Source: Siderastrea radians
Lineage: Eukaryota; Cnidaria; Anthozoa; Scleractinia; Rhizangiidae
Reading direction: 5' to 3'
DNA: 64,000 nt
Assembly: GCA_964017195.1 (NCBI GenBank)
Contig: OZ024890.1
Coordinates: forward strand, 47,159,093 to 47,223,092
This document shows positions 1 through 11,304 of this stretch, piece by piece. The notes beneath the pieces are model-generated. The model had not been told where the DNA came from and did no database searches. It saw only the letters and a program-made list of their open reading frames with translations. Position numbers and translations under genes: made by a program. Positions within the stretch are counted from its first letter, which is position 1. The number at the start of each line of letters is the position of its first letter.

Positions 1-171
1 TACAGTATCACTTCTTGATCAAACATACAGGTCATGAGAAATAAGGAAATGATCACCACGGATGAGACGTCTTGACGTGTAAGCAAATTCTCCCAACTAG
101 TACCATAACAAATATATGGCGAACAGTCAGGAGAACATGCATGTTGATATTGGGCCTTAAAGGGCTAAAAA
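1..171 (-). repeat. TTAA-type MITE copy, truncated by window edge
   Basis: In reverse orientation this stretch resembles the interspersed element also seen at 3390-3602, 9487-9655, 51757-51957, 53416-53615 and 58780-58994. Shared landmarks are a block reading, in reverse complement, like 'agttgggagaatttg', a 'gatcatttcc' block, and the terminal 'ggccttaaaggg' near 150-165. The copy is degenerate and its other end may lie outside the window. Confidence 0.5.
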
Positions 172-299
172 CAATTGACTTTCTTTGGTTTGACTGTGAA
201 CTGATTCAAATAGAATCTCGTGAAGGTGGTCAGTGGTGGCCAGTAATTACTGGAGATAGTAGCACACGCAAGCCTTAGCATCATGTCTGTTCCTTTCAG

Positions 300-342
300 A
301 GGGAGACCAAAGTTATCGAGGAAATGGTGCAAGAAGTTAAAG
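300..342 (+). CDS. possible internal exon of an unidentified gene (partial)
   Basis: A 43-base segment is bounded by a pyrimidine-containing acceptor (ctttcag, ending at 299) and a gtattt donor at 343. Two frames are open: one gives RETKVIEEMVQEVK, which would suit a helical or coiled segment, and the other gives GRPKLSRKWCKKLK. I cannot choose a frame because the upstream exon lies outside the window. It may belong with the serine-rich terminal exon at about 926-1154, but the splice phase is not decisive. I do not recognise the family. Confidence 0.3.
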
Positions 343-609
343 GTATTTATTCTGTTCTCTTCTTAAGGCGTCGTCGTTGATAGTTGATAGTCTTCCGAGA
401 CATACGGACGCCTACTACCAACTCAACTAAAGTAACTAGCAGGCTTACTTTGGAAAGGGGTAGAAGAAGATACCTAAAGGAAATGTAGGGGGCAAGGTAC
501 TGAGTCCTGTGTGCTGAGATCACATTTCCGGGTAGGATGTTGTTCAGGTGCGAGTGAGGCTAACCTCATCAATACGGTCACCTTTTACACACGGACTGAT
601 TTTGATGTC

Positions 610-864
610 ACGAGGTCGCCACTTGAGCCCTCGCAAAACGATTTCTGAGTAACGAGCGCAGAAATTCCATTCTGATGAAGTTCACTACCCAGATCTTGGA
701 AGTGCTTCTGATTGGTTGGGAGAAAGTTCCGACCAATCAAAAGCACTTCCAAGATCTGGGTAGTGTCACGTCGTCAGCATGGAATTTCTGCGCTCGTTAC
801 TCAGACGTCGTTTGCGAGGGCTCAAGTGGCGACCTCGTGAAACGTCGGCTGTTTTCTCAGGCTA
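610..864. mobile_element. foldback MITE, copy 1 (left end lost)
   Basis: A long inverted repeat: the left arm (about 610-707) pairs with the right arm (about 735-845) around a short centre containing 'attggttggg...ccgaccaatc'. It is clearly the same family as the complete element at 2059-2348, sharing the blocks 'gaggtcgccacttga', 'gagtaacgagcgcagaaatt' and 'acccagatcttgg'. The right terminus ends in 'ctcaggcta', as in that copy. The matching left terminus is absent, so no target duplication can be read. Confidence 0.8.
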
Positions 865-925
865 GATTGGTGGGTGAATTGTATGGCTGTTCTCACCTAT
901 GTACGTGGCTTTTACCTTACCAGAG

Positions 926-1154
926 AGAGAGACCAGAGATAGCAGAGATAGCCGACAGTGTACACATAGATGAACCCACTGGTGTCCAGTCCGACTCGTC
1001 CTCCTCAGCTTCGTCATCTTCGTCGTCGTCATCGTCGTCGTCCAGTGAGTCGTCGGAGACCGAGTCGTCCGATTTCGAAGGTGACAGGTGTAAAGAGAAG
1101 GAGAAACACAGTCCCTCACACGGCGACAAACGAAGAAAAAAGCGGTTAGTATAA
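926..1154 (+). CDS. probable terminal exon, serine-rich acidic then basic C-terminus (partial gene)
   Basis: An open frame ends at the TAA ending at 1154. After a possible acceptor (ttttaccttaccag, ending at 925) it reads through ERPEIAEIADSVHIDEPTG, then a nearly pure serine run interspersed with E/D (about 982-1065), then a lysine/arginine-rich tail ending KRRKKRLV. Tails of this kind (acidic Ser tract plus basic cluster) are common in nuclear RNA-processing proteins and in intrinsically disordered regions. The serines are mostly TCG/TCC/TCA, so part of the run is a simple triplet expansion. An ATTAAA lies 53 bases past the stop, consistent with a 3' end. The exon start and the connection to 300-342 are inferred; the family is not recognised. 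Confidence 0.4.
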
Positions 1155-1206
1155 AGCTGTCATTTGACCATAAATTGTATTGCATAGTTTCCGGGGTTGT
1201 TTTACA

Positions 1207-1212
1207 ATTAAA
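1207..1212 (+). promoter_or_regulatory. candidate poly(A) signal ATTAAA
   Basis: ATTAAA, the commonest variant of the animal polyadenylation hexamer, lies 53 bases after the stop codon of the serine-rich exon and is followed by a GT-containing stretch (ctctgtgcatg). Short AT-rich words occur by chance, so this is supportive only. Confidence 0.35.
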
Positions 1213-2058
1213 TCTCTGTGCATGCAGGCATGGGATTCGTTAATGAAAGGTAAATTTGAGTGGCCTTAAATGTGATCGGATCCTATCTGAAAGTAATATA
1301 AGGAATAAAAAATAGTGTTACAGTAAATTGCTGTAAAGAAACAAGAACACTGGCGTTTACTTGATAGTTTTCACAGCCCAATACCGTCAAAACGTTTCGA
1401 AATGTGACGGGCGTGATGTGACATATAAAGTGTACCTTGACCTGTGCTTTTCACCAAAACTATTCGCCAATATACTTAAGCATCTTGATAAATCAAACCC
1501 CCAGTAACTCGAAGGTCCCGCTAATTTGAATCAAAGCGTTTTCTCTTCTGTTTTTAAGCATAAGAGAAAGTAAAAGCCCTAAACGTCACGTCGCGTCTTC
1601 TGTGACTAGTTACGTCATGCACGTCTAGTGTGGACGAACCTCCAAAGTTCCCTTGAGTCAGTGGTGTAGGACAGCCGTCCTGATGAGCACGCTCATCATT
1701 ACAACTCGGCTTTCACGCACCACTGGCTCATGAACGACGAGATTGTGACCATCCCTGTGCATAGCCACTTGTTTAAAGTACTGAGTAGTCGACAACAGTC
1801 GGTCACTGTGTCACGCTAATAGCGTGTTAGGCGTTCTTTTTATTAGTTATTCTTATTATTTCAGGCCGAAGTTGAATTCTCCATTGTCGTCCTCAAGGGA
1901 AGGGGAGTGTTTTGGTGCATCATCCCCAAAACGAGGCAGATAACAGTGATTAAGGTGTGTAGTGGAATATACAGTAATGATGTATAAGGTGTGTAGTAGA
2001 ATTTACAGTAATAATGTTTAAGGTGTGTAGTGGAAGATGAGGTGATATTGTATTGATA

Positions 2059-2348
2059 TAGCCTGAGAAAACAGCCGATTTTCGCGAGGTCGCCACTTGA
2101 CCCCTCGCAAAACGAAGTCTGAGTAACGAGCGCAGAAATTCCATACTGATGACGTGCACTACCCAGATCTTGGTAGTGCTTCTGATTGGTTGAAAGAAAA
2201 TTCCCTCGCGGTACAACCAATCAGAAGCGCTATCAAGATCTGGGTAGTGCACGTCATCAGTATGGAATTTCTGCGCTCGTTACTCAGACGTCGTTTTGCG
2301 AGGGCTCAAGTGGCGACCTCGCGAAACGTCGGCTATTTTCTCAGGCTA
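2059..2348. mobile_element. foldback MITE, copy 2, complete, 8-bp TSD (hAT-like?)
   Basis: A 290-bp element made of two long inverted arms (about 2059-2190 and 2215-2348). It begins TAGCCTGAGAAAACAGCC and ends with the inverse, CTCAGGCTA. It is flanked on both sides by the same 8 bp, TATTGATA (2051-2058 and 2349-2356). An 8-bp duplication and a terminal TAG fit a non-autonomous hAT-superfamily element, but terminal motif plus duplication length is only suggestive. It encodes no protein. Confidence 0.85.
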
Positions 2349-2446
2349 TATTGATATCGTAAAAGGCGTTTCTGTATTTCATTTTGAGGTTAGTAGTGAT
2401 GAAGGGCGTGTGAGCTTAAAATTATGTAAAACAAGTCGCATCTCAG

Positions 2447-2730
2447 AACTGCTCAATAGCTTTCATTTAAATGGTCTCTACAGGATTTCATCCACAGACT
2501 GAAACGGTATAACCACCGTGTTCACCGTAATAAACGTCATCACAGCACTGCGCAATAACAGCTTTCATTTGAATGGTCACACGGAAAGATTTCATCCACA
2601 GAAGTAAAAGACAGCGCCACCTTGTGAGAACGTAATAAACAGAACCGCAGGAATGTACTGCTATAAAGAAGGGTTCATTTGAATGGTAACACGCAAAGGC
2701 TTTTATCTGCAAATTCAAAAGCTATAACCG
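2447..2730. repeat. tandem repeat, ~105-bp unit, about 2.7 copies
   Basis: Imperfect tandem copies share 'agctttcatttgaatggt', then 'gatttcatccacaga', then 'accaccttgt' and 'aataaac'. The same unit forms the cleaner array at 16207-16671 inside the hexosaminidase gene, so it is a dispersed tandem-repeat family. Confidence 0.75.
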
Positions 2731-3389
2731 CACTACATGACTGCATTTGACGTCACGTGTGATCTGCACTGTTCACGAATATAGGCTTCATACCGAGGAA
2801 ATCACGGCCTCCCCCCCCCCTCCCAGCAAGCACAGAAAGAGAGGCGAAAGTGTCTCTTAGCCTGGCTTCCTTCTTGAGTTTCTACCAAGAACGCAAAAGT
2901 ACTTGGGACGCTTAACAGAGTAAAGTTGCTTTGTTTAATCTTTCTGCTACCATTACAGACGAATTGGTCTTCTGGAAGAATCTCCATCTTTCTTGAACTA
3001 AGTAGTGTAGACCACGTTTAGTCTCTGTTTTCTCTCTCAGGGATAGTTGAGCGAGAAACTAATACGCGAGCGCGCGCCGAATTTCCACCACGAAGAGACT
3101 CACGTTCAATACAGTTAGCCAACGTTTTCGAAGGACTCCATTTATTTCATCATGAGTAGTTACATCACAGTCTTGTTAATCTCACGAGTCTCCCAGTAGT
3201 TTGAGTCTTTCCAAACCTGTGGTTAAAGTAATTACAATTGGTAATCAAACAGTTTTACAATGATATTTACCCGGTGGCTCTCTCTAGAATAGGTTCTTAA
3301 CGGTTTTTTGCTCCTCGTTTCACGTTCCCCGTGAGTCTTTTCACGCGAAAAGCATCAGGAGTACGAAATAGAAATATTAGGCTGATTGC

Positions 3390-3602
3390 TTAACCCTTTG
3401 AACCCCAGTATCATTATTCAAATTCTCCTTACTGGTCTCCATACATTTCACTGAGTAGTTATTGGGAGAACTTGTAAAGACATCAAGACAATTCATCTTT
3501 GGTTATCATTTCCCCCAATTCTCATGACCTTTATGTGTTATAATGCGCTGATATGATGAGGAGAAATTTGATGCTGATCACTACTGGGGCTCAAAGGGTA
3601 AA
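3390..3602. mobile_element. TTAA-type MITE copy
   Basis: Begins TTAACCCTTTGAACCCCAGT and ends with the near-inverse 'actggggctcaaagggtaa'. The right-hand TTAA has drifted to GTAA. Internal blocks (aattctccttactgg, gagaacttgtaaa, catcaagacaattcatc) are shared with the other copies in this window. The termini resemble piggyBac-type elements (TTAA duplication, CCCTTT ends). Confidence 0.75.
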
Positions 3603-4443
3603 TGGACCTGGTTTAAGGCCTACACTCCGTAAATTACTTATAGTATTGTTCTGAGTACTTGGTCAAGCCACAAACTACATGACAAGGGCCACGTCTATAC
3701 AGACTCGCGCAAATTATGTTTATCGCGCAAAATTGGTATAAACCATGACTTTCTTTTGCCCTGTCTAAACTTCGGTTAAAAAATTGAAGCAACAAATTCG
3801 CTAGATTTCCAAGGATTTTTGTCTTCTTTGCCTATTGTATTTTATTTCGGTCCCTTTGGCTTTGCACCAGTTTAAACATCTGCGTCTTTTTTCCCTCGTG
3901 TGGTATTTAAGGCAGGCTATTAAATTATTAAAAACATGCTTTTCCTCCCCAGGTTTATCCCCAAGAACGCAGATGATAACGATGAGACACTATTCCTTCG
4001 AAAATTGCCAGCAGCGAAAATAATAAATCAATTCTTTGGCTCAAGCGAACAACTACAAATGTTCAGTTCGAATAAGTTATTGCTTTAATGTTTCGTGTGA
4101 AATTCAAACCGTCAATATTGTCGTGGTGTAATTTTTGAATTTGTAGCCGTTGACTGACTAAATGATTTGTAAGTTTATGTTATGGATAAAAAAAGATATT
4201 TGATATTATTTAAGTGAAGAAGTGGATGTAATATACATGTATGTAACTTTCCTTTTTTCCAGAGCTTTGTCATGTTGGTGTTTTCAATTTGTTGAAAGCC
4301 TGTTCATCGAGTTTCAATTTACTGAGTTTCGCAAATTGTTAGAAAGATCCAAATCATAAAAGCCCTCATTGAGGAATTTTCAGGAACGTATTTATTATGT
4401 TCAGTGCAGGCGTTTTTTGGCCAGCGAGTGTTGTGTTAAAAAT

Positions 4444-4465
4444 CGGTCCGCATGCATGCGGACCG
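4444..4465. repeat. 22-bp perfect palindrome
   Basis: The sequence reads identically on both strands, centred on CATG/CATG (core GCATGCATGC), and is immediately followed by a G-rich tract. No gene lies near enough to assign it a role. Confidence 0.8.
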
Positions 4466-5846
4466 GGGGAGGGGGGGGGGGGAGAACGCGCTCATCCAAA
4501 AGAATTGTTTTTACTCTCTCCAGTCTTCCACTGATTCATAATCGAACTGAAGCTGTCGCTGATGGCGGCAGAGCACTTCACACAAGAAATACTCAGCCCT
4601 CGCTCGCTCTAACTCGCCTGCATGCATAGCAAGCTTCGCTACCTATTTCTTAGTTTAGTCGCGAAATGGACAGTCCTAATCTGTATCGTAGACTAACTGA
4701 AGTTCAAATTACTGCGTTAAAGCAACCTTTGCATCAATGTCATTACAAATAAATAAACTCTTTGAGTAATGCTTTGGCTCCTGGCTTATTGTGTCAAGCC
4801 CTCATCAAGACCACGGTAAAGAACGCGTTCATGTTTATTCGTGGTAGAACGTGTTTCTACAACAGTTCCATTGTAGAAAATAATGAAGTGTTGTTGTTAA
4901 TTTTCATAGGTTCTTGAGGCTTGCATTTTGCAAGACTTGTTCAGGGATGAGTTCATCCCGGAATGATTTTATCCCTGTCCTAAGCACCGGGATTAAAATG
5001 TCTTCCCGGAATGAAAAATCCGTGTGAACCAAATATGAAATATGCAATGTGATTTCTCATCCCAGATAAGAACGAGACGTTTGTGAGAGATGATCTTGTC
5101 CTGGGACCAAACTGTTTACAGATATCCTAGGACGAAACCTTCTATATGTAAACGAAATTACACATTTGTTCCACGGCATGCCCCAGCCTTTGTACTGTAC
5201 AGCCGCCCGTTCTCCCCAAGAAAAACCAGAGGGCCCCGGGCTACACGGGCTATCCCATCTCGGGATGAAATCACCTTGACTCTCGTGTAAATGATCCCAA
5301 GACGCATGGGTGGCAAAACGAGAACCAATCTTGACTGATTTACGCTTGTTTTTTCGCGTATATCGCCAGCTGTAAGTTTCTATTCGAAATTAGATTGGCT
5401 GGTTCACTTTATGAACAGGCTTATATAAGTGGGGCATACGGTGCAAGGAAAACGGGCGCTCGGCTGGCCCATTTTTTTTGTTTGTTTTTGTTTTTGTTTT
5501 TTGCCCTATTTCTCACTTAGGAGCTTGTTCACGGGCTAAATTTTTTAGTGGGACATATGTCCGCGATATCCGAAATCGGAATAAATCTTTCTTTCACGGT
5601 GTTAAAAAGGAAGAAGGAGTCGACTTTGGTCGCTTGAGTATCTTTTGGTGCTTGGAATATCCGGAGTATCACTAGAAGCGTGCCCTAAAAAGTGCAACAT
5701 TATTAAAGCTCAACCTATGGCAGCACTTCACTTTCAATACACGAAACTGCTGATGTGATAACCAAAAAGGGTAACAGATCTTCTATTCCTTCAGTGTCTT
5801 CAAGTGTTATCAATTTTGTTCACGCCGGAATGTTGCTGTGGTCGGG

Positions 5847-5853
5847 TATAAAA
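5847..5853 (+). promoter_or_regulatory. TATA-like motif TATAAAA upstream of HEX
   Basis: TATAAAA sits in a locally GC-rich setting (gtcgggTATAAAAgtttccaaccc) about 570 bases before the hexosaminidase start codon. If used it would imply a long 5' leader or an unseen 5' exon. Position alone does not establish promoter activity. Confidence 0.2.
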
Positions 5854-6423
5854 GTTTCCAACCCGCCCAGATAAATACATGTCGTGCAAGAAAGGAATTT
5901 ATCAGAAGTAAAAATAACATTGAAGTAATACTTGGATGAGTCGAACGATGTCTCCAATTTTTTCTTTTTTTTTGTTTTGTTTTGGTTTTTTTTGGTCCGT
6001 TGAAAACCTAAAACGTGACACGTGGCTCGTTCCCAGGCGGTGTTCCGGTGGACTGATAGGATCAGTATAGGAGTGTTGTGTTACATGCGCAACCTCGTCT
6101 ATCGTGCATGTAGTCCAGTGTGTCATGCTATTTTTGCCTCGTGTTGCACCTTGTGACATAGCGTTTTGCGAGCGTTTTTCGCACATTTCCGAGGTCTTCT
6201 GGCCAATAACTTTATCTTGCCTTTGAACAGCTGATCTAGTAAGAGAGATGTTTTTGCGAGTGATGTATTTCGAATTTCTTTGCTATTTTTGGCTTTGTTC
6301 CTGGGGGTTCGTTACTATCACATGACTGATCCTATTTCATCTGGCGACGACTTTTAATGCGTGTTCCACGACACGCAATCTATCTAAACGGGTTGGAAAA
6401 TATAAGCCCTTCATAACTTCGAA

Positions 6424-9400
6424 ATGCTCTTGTTGAAGCTATTTTCCCTTGCTCTAGCTTTGGCAATTTGCTCCGCCAGTCTTTCGGAACCGTGGAATGA
6501 AGAGCAAGAAGAAGAGGAATGGAAACGAACGGCTCTAGATTACGTCAAAGGTTCGATTTGGCCGAAACCTCAAGTCTGCAACACCACCGGAAAAGTGCAC
6601 TCGCTCGCTTCTAATGAATTCTCTTTTGAACCAATTGGCGAAAGGAGCGATGTTCTCACAGAAGCACTTAGACGGTACGAGGGTTTGGTTTTTCCAGATC
6701 CCAACGAAAAGCCAAAAGAGGGATTGTCGCAAATCACCAAGCTGTCCGTGAAGGTAGAAGAAAAATATGCTCCTTTGACGATAGAATCCGACGAATCCTG
6801 TAAGTAAATCAAGTTCTTTTGGCATATCTAATGCTATTCTGGCTTGGGAAAGCAGTATAAAGCTTTTAAACGCCGAAATTTCGATATTAAAGAAGCGTTT
6901 AATTATAAGATGTCTGGCGTCAAGGCTCTACTATTCAGACGATTTGATTGGACAAGCAATTTCTATGTTCTCTCGCGGTTTCTGTGGACTACAAACTAGT
7001 ACTAAACTCTCCCCCTTCCTTCCCCGCCCCTTCCTCGTCTCTTCGCTCGTTCTTGCCCTTTCCTCCAATTAGACAGCCCGTTCAAAGGTTATGAGGTAAC
7101 ATATATTACCAATGGAACCGAAGCACAGCCTTTGACAGTCAGTTGTTGTTACACTTGTGCGGCAATACTCCCGATGGAGGACTGGGAGGGGGAGGGGGGG
7201 GGGGTTGAGGCGTAAAAACCCTGTATTAAAATAGGTCTAAAGTAGCTGTAGTAGTGATTGTGATATTATTTTATTTTTGATAATTATATTGAGAATGGTG
7301 CCTGAATACTACCCCTGAAGGAAGTCCCAGTGCCTGGGCATGGTGCCCAGCAACAAAAGACTGTTTCAACTAGTGCCCATACCCAAGAATGGGGCTCAGG
7401 TACCTAGACTGAATGGGGCCTAAGTGAGCTTATTTATAAAATGCCTTGAATTGTGCCATGAGGCTGTACTATTCAGACTATTTGATTGGACAAGCAATAT
7501 CTCATATGTTGTTTCGCAGTTTCTGTGGTTTACAAACTAGTTAATACTGGCCCTGTATAAAAGCACGGTCCTTTAGGTACCGTACCGTGAAATTCCGATA
7601 ATAAGCCCCCCTGGAAATTAACCCCCCCGAATATAAGCCCCCACATCCCTCCGATAAAAAGCCCCTTATATTAAGCTTCTATCCTAAGAATGATTATGGC
7701 ATAAAATCCTCCGATTATAAGTCCCCCCACAAACTACCGTCTTATTCTATCTATGTAGATAAACATCTGAATTCTGTACGTAAAACAACAGCATGCTTAT
7801 TTACCACAGCAGGTTGCCATACAAAAACAAACAAGCAAATTAGGGGGGGGGAACGGGTGGGTGGGGGTTAGGTGTAAAAACCCTGTATTAAAATATAACC
7901 TCAATTATAGCTGATTTTACAGTGATATCATTGTGATATTATTTTATTTTTGATAATTTTACCATCGCTTACTAATTTAAAAACAATTTTAATATTAATA
8001 CTGAACATTATATTCTCATCCAAGACTCGCTAGTGGTTGATGCTCCAACATCATCTCTTACTGCTAAAACTGTCTGGGGTGCACTTCGAGGTATGTTGCT
8101 ATGTATCATTTGATATGTATTAGTATGTCAATCCCACTGTCATGGGTTATTGATATGCTATAGTATCAATAATGTAATATAATAATATAACTAAACATAA
8201 TGATAGGATAGGATAATACTTTACATTGATTGCAATTAAATTAAGGTCTACTCCTTGCTGTACAAACTTCAAAACCCAGTGCTCAGTGATGGTGTTCTTT
8301 GCTGTCTTCAATCATAATTATATCAATATCCAACAGACTGTGAAAAACAGAAATTGACAAGGTGGATCAAAGTACACCAAACACAATGCATGAATTAGCT
8401 TGTCCTTTTGAACATGAAGAGCGGAACTTCTAGCGATCTAAAGACTTGCTATAGTGCTAGTGACTAAAATTATGGTGTAAAAAAACTGTTAATTAAAGGG
8501 GAAGGTCACTCCAGAAACAGTGTATTTTTTGAAATCACCAATAAAAAGATAACACTAAGTTGAGTTACTGACCTTGGTTTTAGCTTCTAAAATGCATCCA
8601 ATCCCACTGAAATTCTTCTCCAAAGAGGGCCAAAATTCAACACTACGCACCGCCATTTTGAATTGTCTGTGACGTCAAATTGCGCCACAAAACCAGCGGT
8701 TGGGTTAAACATGGGCTTGTTTTTCAGACCCCACGTTACCCAACACGTTTTTCAGACTCCCCCAATGAGAAAACCTGCCCTGCCCCCCTAGAGTCGACTA
8801 CTGGTGCAAGTTGACTGGGTATGAAAACTTGTACTGGTATGAGCATGTGAATGCAGGTACTGGTGTTTGGATGACTGTTCATTTCATTTTCTTTCCAGGG
8901 TGAAAGTCACACCACCATAAAAATGGCTTAAGCAAAACTTGGTAATTTATGTTAGGTTCATGGGTGTTTTCATCTCCTACCTTATATGGAAGTCCCATTG
9001 TGATGTTGTAAACACCATCTTGGTCAGTTTGCAATCTCCACAATTAGCACAGCAGTGATCATGAATCATGAATTCATTTATTTTAATATTTTTAAATTGA
9101 TTTGCACCAAGCACAAATCAATAATCTCTAGTTTATTATTTTAACACAGGTCTGGAAAGTTTCAGTCAAGTTGTTCACCAAGATCAGACTGGATATGTGA
9201 GGCTTTAGTGTTCATAAATACATTTTTAATTATGTTTATGCAATTATTAATTAGTAGTTAGATAGAGTTGCCATCTAACCATTCTAGCCATCTTTTCTTT
9301 CATGGGTTTTATCAATTACTTAGTTTGCCAGCTATTGTTAATCTTTATTGTTTTTGTAGCCTTAAAAGCTGACTCCTTCTTTTTGGTCATTACATTGGCT

Positions 9401-11210
9401 GATGTGATCAGCATTTTATATCTATATCAAATTTCATTAACACTCTTGGGAGGCAGGTCACCACCAAATCTTGTGTACCCTGAGCACTCTTTTGGGCCTA
9501 GCATGATTGCCAAATTCTCCTTACTGGTCTTTATTTTTTGTTGAGTACTAGTTGGAAAAACTTGTTTAAGCATCAAGACAATTCATCTTGTACTGATGTT
9601 ACAATGCACTGATATGATGACAAAATTGATGCTGATCACCATTTGGGGCTTAAAGGCATGCTGAAGACTCTGACCGTAAATACACTACCTCATTGTGTAG
9701 TACCAAAACATATCCATACTCCCGCTGTGGAAAGGTTTTTTGTTTTGCACCCCCTCCTCCCCCGTATGCTTCGTACTTTGCTTCTAAAATTTTCGCTGTT
9801 AAGCCCCCCTCCCCCTAGGAATTTCCAATGACCTTCCATGGGATGGATATGGATATTTTTCTGGAACTACACATTGCTAGTTTGGCCAGATATTTACTCA
9901 GTGACAATGACATATTTTCAGTACTTGGCCAATGGCTCAACAATCACTGACTATCCAAGATTCCGTCATAGAGGATTTATGATTGACACTTCCAGGCATT
10001 TCTTGGAACCATCTGTCATTCTCAAGTTCGTCGTATGTATATCAATGAATTATTTTGTATTTCTTTTTTTCTTGGTTTTTCAAGTGACCATATGAGTAGT
10101 GTTAATGTCATTTATCATGTCTTGTGTTTTTCAGGAAGCCATGTCCTACAGCAAGTTCAATGTTCTTCATTGGCATGTTGTAGATGATCAGTCCTTTCCA
10201 TTTGTCAGCAACAGTTTCCCTGAATTAAGTGGGCAGGTATTCAACACCTCATTATACAATTTAAAAAAATGTTTTTGCAATAAGTGAATGAATGCTTGCA
10301 AGCATGAATGAATGAATGAATGAATGAATGAATGAACTCTCTGTACTCTCCATACTCCGTACACCGTACTCTCCAAAGGGAGGTACAGTCGTTTTCATCT
10401 AAGCACGGACACATGAAGAAAAACATGTTTTAATTAGATATCAAACATGGCATGTTTGGCCGCCAAACATTTGGAGTTTGAACATGTTACATCACGCGTC
10501 CACGCTTAGATGAAAACGACGGTAATTGGTCTAGTTACAATAAAGGTTTTGAATGGGCCAGTTGGTCGGTCAGTTACATTAGTTAAAGTTTATCCCTTAT
10601 TATAACTAGACCAGTGCCTCCCTTTGGAAAAGTAAGGCACAGTAAAGATATACTGTTACTGTTACTATTACTGTTACTGGTTGGTCGATCAGTCAGTTGG
10701 TCCGCTGGTCAGTCAGTCAGCCAGTCAGTCAATCAATCAATCCTTCCATTTGATTAATTTCATTTATTTTTATTCATCTAGTATTTCGTTTATCTTAAAT
10801 TTATTAATTTTTTATTTGCTATTTTTGTAGGGTGCTTACAACAACAAGACTCACATTTATACAAAAGATAATGTCAGTAACATCATTGAATATGGAAGGA
10901 TGCATGGAATCAGAGTTGTTCCTGAGTTTGACACACCAGTAAGTACAGTATGGGCACATGTACATCTGTTCATTGCCAAGTGTACTAATTTTAAGCACTA
11001 CTTGTTTCATGTTTCTGCAGGGACATACTAGGTCCTGGGGAGGCATTAAAAATCTATTAACTCCATGTTATTCTCAAGGAAAACCATCAGGGTAAGCATA
11101 GTTGCACCAACGACTTAACAAGTGCTAATTTCACCACTGGCAAGGGGATCACCATTATTGTTTTTGTCTTCATTATCATCATCATCGTCATCACAATCAC
11201 TATCCATCCA

Positions 11211-11304
<94 letters not shown>

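Larger units (their letters stand above)
1226..6423. other. intergenic region upstream of the hexosaminidase gene
   Basis: No gene is supported here. Open frames are short and lack domain signatures. Identified content is listed separately: the foldback element at 2059-2348, a ~105-bp tandem repeat at 2447-2730, a TTAA MITE at 3390-3602, a 22-bp perfect palindrome at 4444-4465 and a TATA-like motif at 5847. A small hairpin (8-bp arms TGATGAGC/GCTCATCA) lies near 1680-1697. The rest is unannotatable AT-rich sequence with T-rich runs near 5470-5500 and 5958-5990. Confidence 0.7.

Noticed and set aside
675..925. Coding sequence upstream of the serine-rich tail in the same open frame
   Set aside because: Most of it is the foldback element's right arm, so the open frame there is probably accidental.
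1660..1730. Possible hammerhead ribozyme (cctgatgag motif near 1680)
   Set aside because: The required downstream GAAA core and a consistent three-stem fold are missing; the local structure is just an 8-bp hairpin TGATGAGC/GCTCATCA.
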